A DNA stretch of 64,000 nucleotides. It comes from Mucilaginibacter sp. OK268. GTDB taxonomy: Bacteria; Bacteroidota; Bacteroidia; Sphingobacteriales; Sphingobacteriaceae. A program made the position numbers and the translations under genes. Below the pieces are notes generated by a model that saw nothing but the letters and a program-made list of their open reading frames with translations, had not been told where the DNA came from and did not search any database. The stretch is taken from contig NZ_FNJV01000009.1 in assembly GCF_900103125.1 (NCBI RefSeq), positions 124,001 to 188,000 of the forward strand, in the 5' to 3' direction. Below, piece after piece: positions 61,532-64,000 of the stretch (the stretch's first letter is position 1; each line of letters starts with the position of its first letter).

Positions 61532-63709
61532 ATGAGATTCCCTTTTTATCAACAGCCCGATCAAATGGACTGCGGCCCAACTTGTTTACGCATGATTGCC
61601 AAATTTTTTGGTCGAAACTATAAAATACAAACATTAAGGCAACTTTGTGAGATCAATAAGGATGGCGTAAACCTACAGGGAATAAGCAACGCTTCGGAAA
61701 AAATCGGATTTCGTTCTCTCGGAGTTTTGCTTAGTATTGAACAGTTAAAAAGCGCTGATTTACCCTGTATTTTGCATTGGCAACAAAATCACTTCGTGGT
61801 ACTTTATAGAATAAAAAAGAATAAATATTACATAGCCGATCCCGCAAACGGCTTAATCATACTTAATGAAACTGATTTTAACCGTAATTGGCTCAACAAT
61901 GAAGACCGAACAAGGGGTGTTGTTTTATTATTAGCACCGACACCGCAATTTTATGAGCAGGAGGATGAAAAAGGCAGTGAAGTTCGGTGGTCATTCCTGC
62001 TGCGATATCTCATTACTTACCGCAAATTAGTTATCCAGCTGTTATTTGGCCTGGGTATTGGCAGTTTATTACAGCTTGTTACTCCGTTTTTAACACAATC
62101 TATTGTTGATATAGGGATCAACACCCGTAACCTCAATTTTATTTACATCATACTTTTTGCGCAATCAGCCCTTATCATAGGTCGTGTTAGTGTTGATTTT
62201 ATTCGTTCCTGGATACTGCTGCATATCAGTACACGGGTTAACGTTTCTATACTTACCGATTTTTTGATCAAACTCATGAAGCTACCTATGAGTTTTTTTG
62301 ATACCAAAATGACGGGGGATATCCTGCAACGGATGAGCGACCAAAAAAGGATTGAAAGTTTCTTAACCGGATCTACCTTAAGCACGCTGTTTTCCATGTT
62401 TAATTTGCTTGTTTTTTCGATAGTACTGGCTTATTACAATGCAAGTATATTTTTTGTATTTGCTGCCAGTAGCTTTATATACACTGCATGGATTGTGATT
62501 TTTTTAAAGCGGCGTAGAGCGCTTAATTACAAAAGTTTTGAAATTTCCGCCAAAAACCAAAGCAGCATAGTGCAGCTGATAAATGGTATGCAGGAAATTA
62601 AACTAAACAACTGTGAGCAGCAGAAACGTTGGGAATGGGAGCATATCCAGGCCCGGCTATTTAAATTCAGCGTAAAAACACTGGCGCTTAATCAATATCA
62701 GCAAGGTGGGGCAACTTTTATTAATGAAGGCAAAAACTTACTAATCACTTTTTTAAGCGCTCAAGCGGTAATTAATGGAAACCTAACCCTTGGTGCTATG
62801 GTTGCTGTGCAATACATTGTGGGACAGATAAGTAGCCCCATTGAGCAGTTGTTGGGTTTTATTCAGGGCTTTCAGGATGCCAAGATCAGTCTGGAACGGT
62901 TGAACGAAATTCACCAGATGGAGGACGAGGAACCTATAGACAAGGAGTGGAACCATTCCCTGCCCGAAAACAAAAGTTTATCTATCAGTAATCTTACGTT
63001 CCGTTATCCAGGCGCAGGAAATGAACCTGTGTTAGAAAACATAAACATGTTTATTCCTCAAGGTAAAACTACAGCTATTGTGGGTATGAGTGGAAGCGGA
63101 AAAACAACCATACTAAAGCTGCTTCTTCGCTTTTATGAACCTCAAAACGGAGATATTAGAGTTGGAGGGCAACAAATAAATAATATTGCTTTTAAAACAT
63201 GGCGCAGCGGTTGTGGTGTAGTTATGCAGGACGGCTTTATTTTTTCTGATACCATAGAACGTAATATTGCTGTTGGTGATGATTATCCGGATAAAGCTAA
63301 GTTAAGGCATGCTATAGAAATAGCAAATATTCAGGATTTTATTGATAGTCTTCCGTTAGGTTTGAATACCAAAATAGGTTCGGAAGGAAACGGTATTAGT
63401 CAGGGACAACGTCAACGGATGCTGATTGCACGTGCTGTTTACAAAGATCCGCACTATATATTTTTTGATGAAGCCACTAACGCATTAGATTCTAATAATG
63501 AAAGAGTGATTATGGATAATCTGCATAAGTTTTTTGAAGGACGTACAGTTATCATTGTGGCGCACAGGTTAAGCACCGTAAGTAATGCCGATAATATTAT
63601 TGTTTTGGATAAAGGGCGTATCATTGAACAAGGGACTCATCATCAATTAACAGCTTTGCGGGGAGATTATTACAGGTTAGTTAAAAATCAATTGGAATTG
63701 GGGACTTAG
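61532..63709 (+). CDS. C39 peptidase-domain ABC exporter (PCAT)
   Basis: This 725-residue exporter cuts leaders after Gly-Gly and moves the product out. The N-terminal C39 domain has Cys14 in QMDCGPTC, His87 in NHFVVLY and Asp103 in ADPANG, the full triad. A six-helix membrane domain follows (about 165-450). The ATPase has GMSGSGKTT (Walker A, about residue 518), ISQGQRQRMLIARAV in place of LSGGQ and YIFFDEATNALD (Walker B). It is transcribed away from the A2/A3 precursors and towards the HlyD gene. Confidence 0.95.
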   Translation: MRFPFYQQPDQMDCGPTCLRMIAKFFGRNYKIQTLRQLCEINKDGVNLQGISNASEKIGFRSLGVLLSIEQLKSADLPCILHWQQNHFVVLYRIKKNKYYIADPANGLIILNETDFNRNWLNNEDRTRGVVLLLAPTPQFYEQEDEKGSEVRWSFLLRYLITYRKLVIQLLFGLGIGSLLQLVTPFLTQSIVDIGINTRNLNFIYIILFAQSALIIGRVSVDFIRSWILLHISTRVNVSILTDFLIKLMKLPMSFFDTKMTGDILQRMSDQKRIESFLTGSTLSTLFSMFNLLVFSIVLAYYNASIFFVFAASSFIYTAWIVIFLKRRRALNYKSFEISAKNQSSIVQLINGMQEIKLNNCEQQKRWEWEHIQARLFKFSVKTLALNQYQQGGATFINEGKNLLITFLSAQAVINGNLTLGAMVAVQYIVGQISSPIEQLLGFIQGFQDAKISLERLNEIHQMEDEEPIDKEWNHSLPENKSLSISNLTFRYPGAGNEPVLENINMFIPQGKTTAIVGMSGSGKTTILKLLLRFYEPQNGDIRVGGQQINNIAFKTWRSGCGVVMQDGFIFSDTIERNIAVGDDYPDKAKLRHAIEIANIQDFIDSLPLGLNTKIGSEGNGISQGQRQRMLIARAVYKDPHYIFFDEATNALDSNNERVIMDNLHKFFEGRTVIIVAHRLSTVSNADNIIVLDKGRIIEQGTHHQLTALRGDYYRLVKNQLELGT

Positions 63710-63745
63710 TGAAAACCTGGTTTATTGATCAAGGAACCGAGTAGT

Positions 63746-63785
63746 AAATTAAAAATATGCCATACTAAAAATTAAAAATATGCCA
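63746..63785 (+). repeat. 17-bp direct repeat at the HlyD start codon
   Basis: AAATTAAAAATATGCCA occurs at 63746-63762 and 63769-63785. The second copy supplies the ATG of the HlyD-type gene; the first gives ATG-CCA-TAC-TAA, a three-codon dead-end. Confidence 0.85.
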
Positions 63786-64000
63786 ACCACATACGCAAAT
63801 AACAATGACCAAGCCAGGCATAGTGATGATATGCAGGATATTATTACGACTGTACCATCTTGGATATTGCGTTGGGGTATCACCCTTTTTTTTGGTATCT
63901 TACTGCTGATGGTTTCCTTGTCAGCCTTTATAAAATACCCGGAAATTGTTAATGCACAGCTTAAAATAGAGTCGCCAAATTCCCCAAAGCCCGTGGTCTC
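63780..64000 (+). CDS. HlyD-family membrane fusion protein, 5' part
   Basis: The ATG at 63780 opens a frame that runs out of the window (73 codons). The soluble start (MPTTYANNNDQARHSDDMQD) is followed by WILRWGITLFFGILLLMVSL, a membrane helix, then IKYPEIVNAQLKIES, typical of HlyD-type adaptors of PCAT exporters. It follows the exporter after 70 bases and would link it to an outer-membrane channel. Confidence 0.85.
   Translation, partial: MPTTYANNNDQARHSDDMQDIITTVPSWILRWGITLFFGILLLMVSLSAFIKYPEIVNAQLKIESPNSPKPVV

Overview
The window comes from a Bacteroidota chromosome, most likely Sphingobacteriaceae (Mucilaginibacter or Pedobacter type). The signs are Bacteroidota promoters (TTTG, about 19 bases, TAnnTTTG), few Shine-Dalgarno sites, a TonB receptor with STN and carboxypeptidase-like domains beside a DUF4249 lipoprotein, futalosine menaquinone genes, and an IF2 with a long low-complexity linker. 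I see no rRNA, CRISPR array, transposase or phage gene.

Positions 1-50100 are mostly core and ordinary accessory genes. On the minus strand, 0.1-6.6 kb carries a fatty-acid and phospholipid initiation operon (DUF177, rpmF, plsX, fabH, accB, accC) followed by tatC and rpiB. Then come a DUF5009-type acyltransferase, pdxA, rsmA, an ENPP-like phosphodiesterase, a 2-hydroxyacid dehydrogenase, greA, a HIT protein, ruvC, aat and hflX. An autoregulated ArsR/SRPBCC pair, mqnD and mqnB, queD, folE, fabD, a giant NtrY-like histidine kinase and an S9 peptidase follow. The rimP-nusA-infB operon has a strong leader hairpin. A four-gene outer-membrane group (43-50 kb) and tRNA-Asp close this half.

The most interesting part is 51.2-64 kb, which is AT-richer and holds a two-module grasp-with-spasm RiPP locus. 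Module 1 has an ATP-grasp ligase, a 63-residue GG-leader precursor, a 68-codon ORF and a SPASM-domain protein. Module 2 has a C39-like/VKOR/thioredoxin fusion, a DUF6624-like secreted protein, a second ATP-grasp ligase, a 53-codon ORF and a second SPASM homologue that has lost several cluster cysteines. Two near-identical Cys-containing precursors lie on the opposite strand, followed by a C39-peptidase ABC exporter and the start of an HlyD-type adaptor. The inferred scheme is that the ATP-grasp enzymes form side-chain ester or amide rings on core peptides, the SPASM proteins assist, the exporter cuts after Gly-Gly and exports, and the VKOR/thioredoxin protein forms the disulfide in the Cys-bearing cores.

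Intergenic DNA is full of palindromic repeats: three dispersed families, many spacers made of short iterated and mirrored words, one nested element, and a two-copy 104-bp element with conserved internal spacing.
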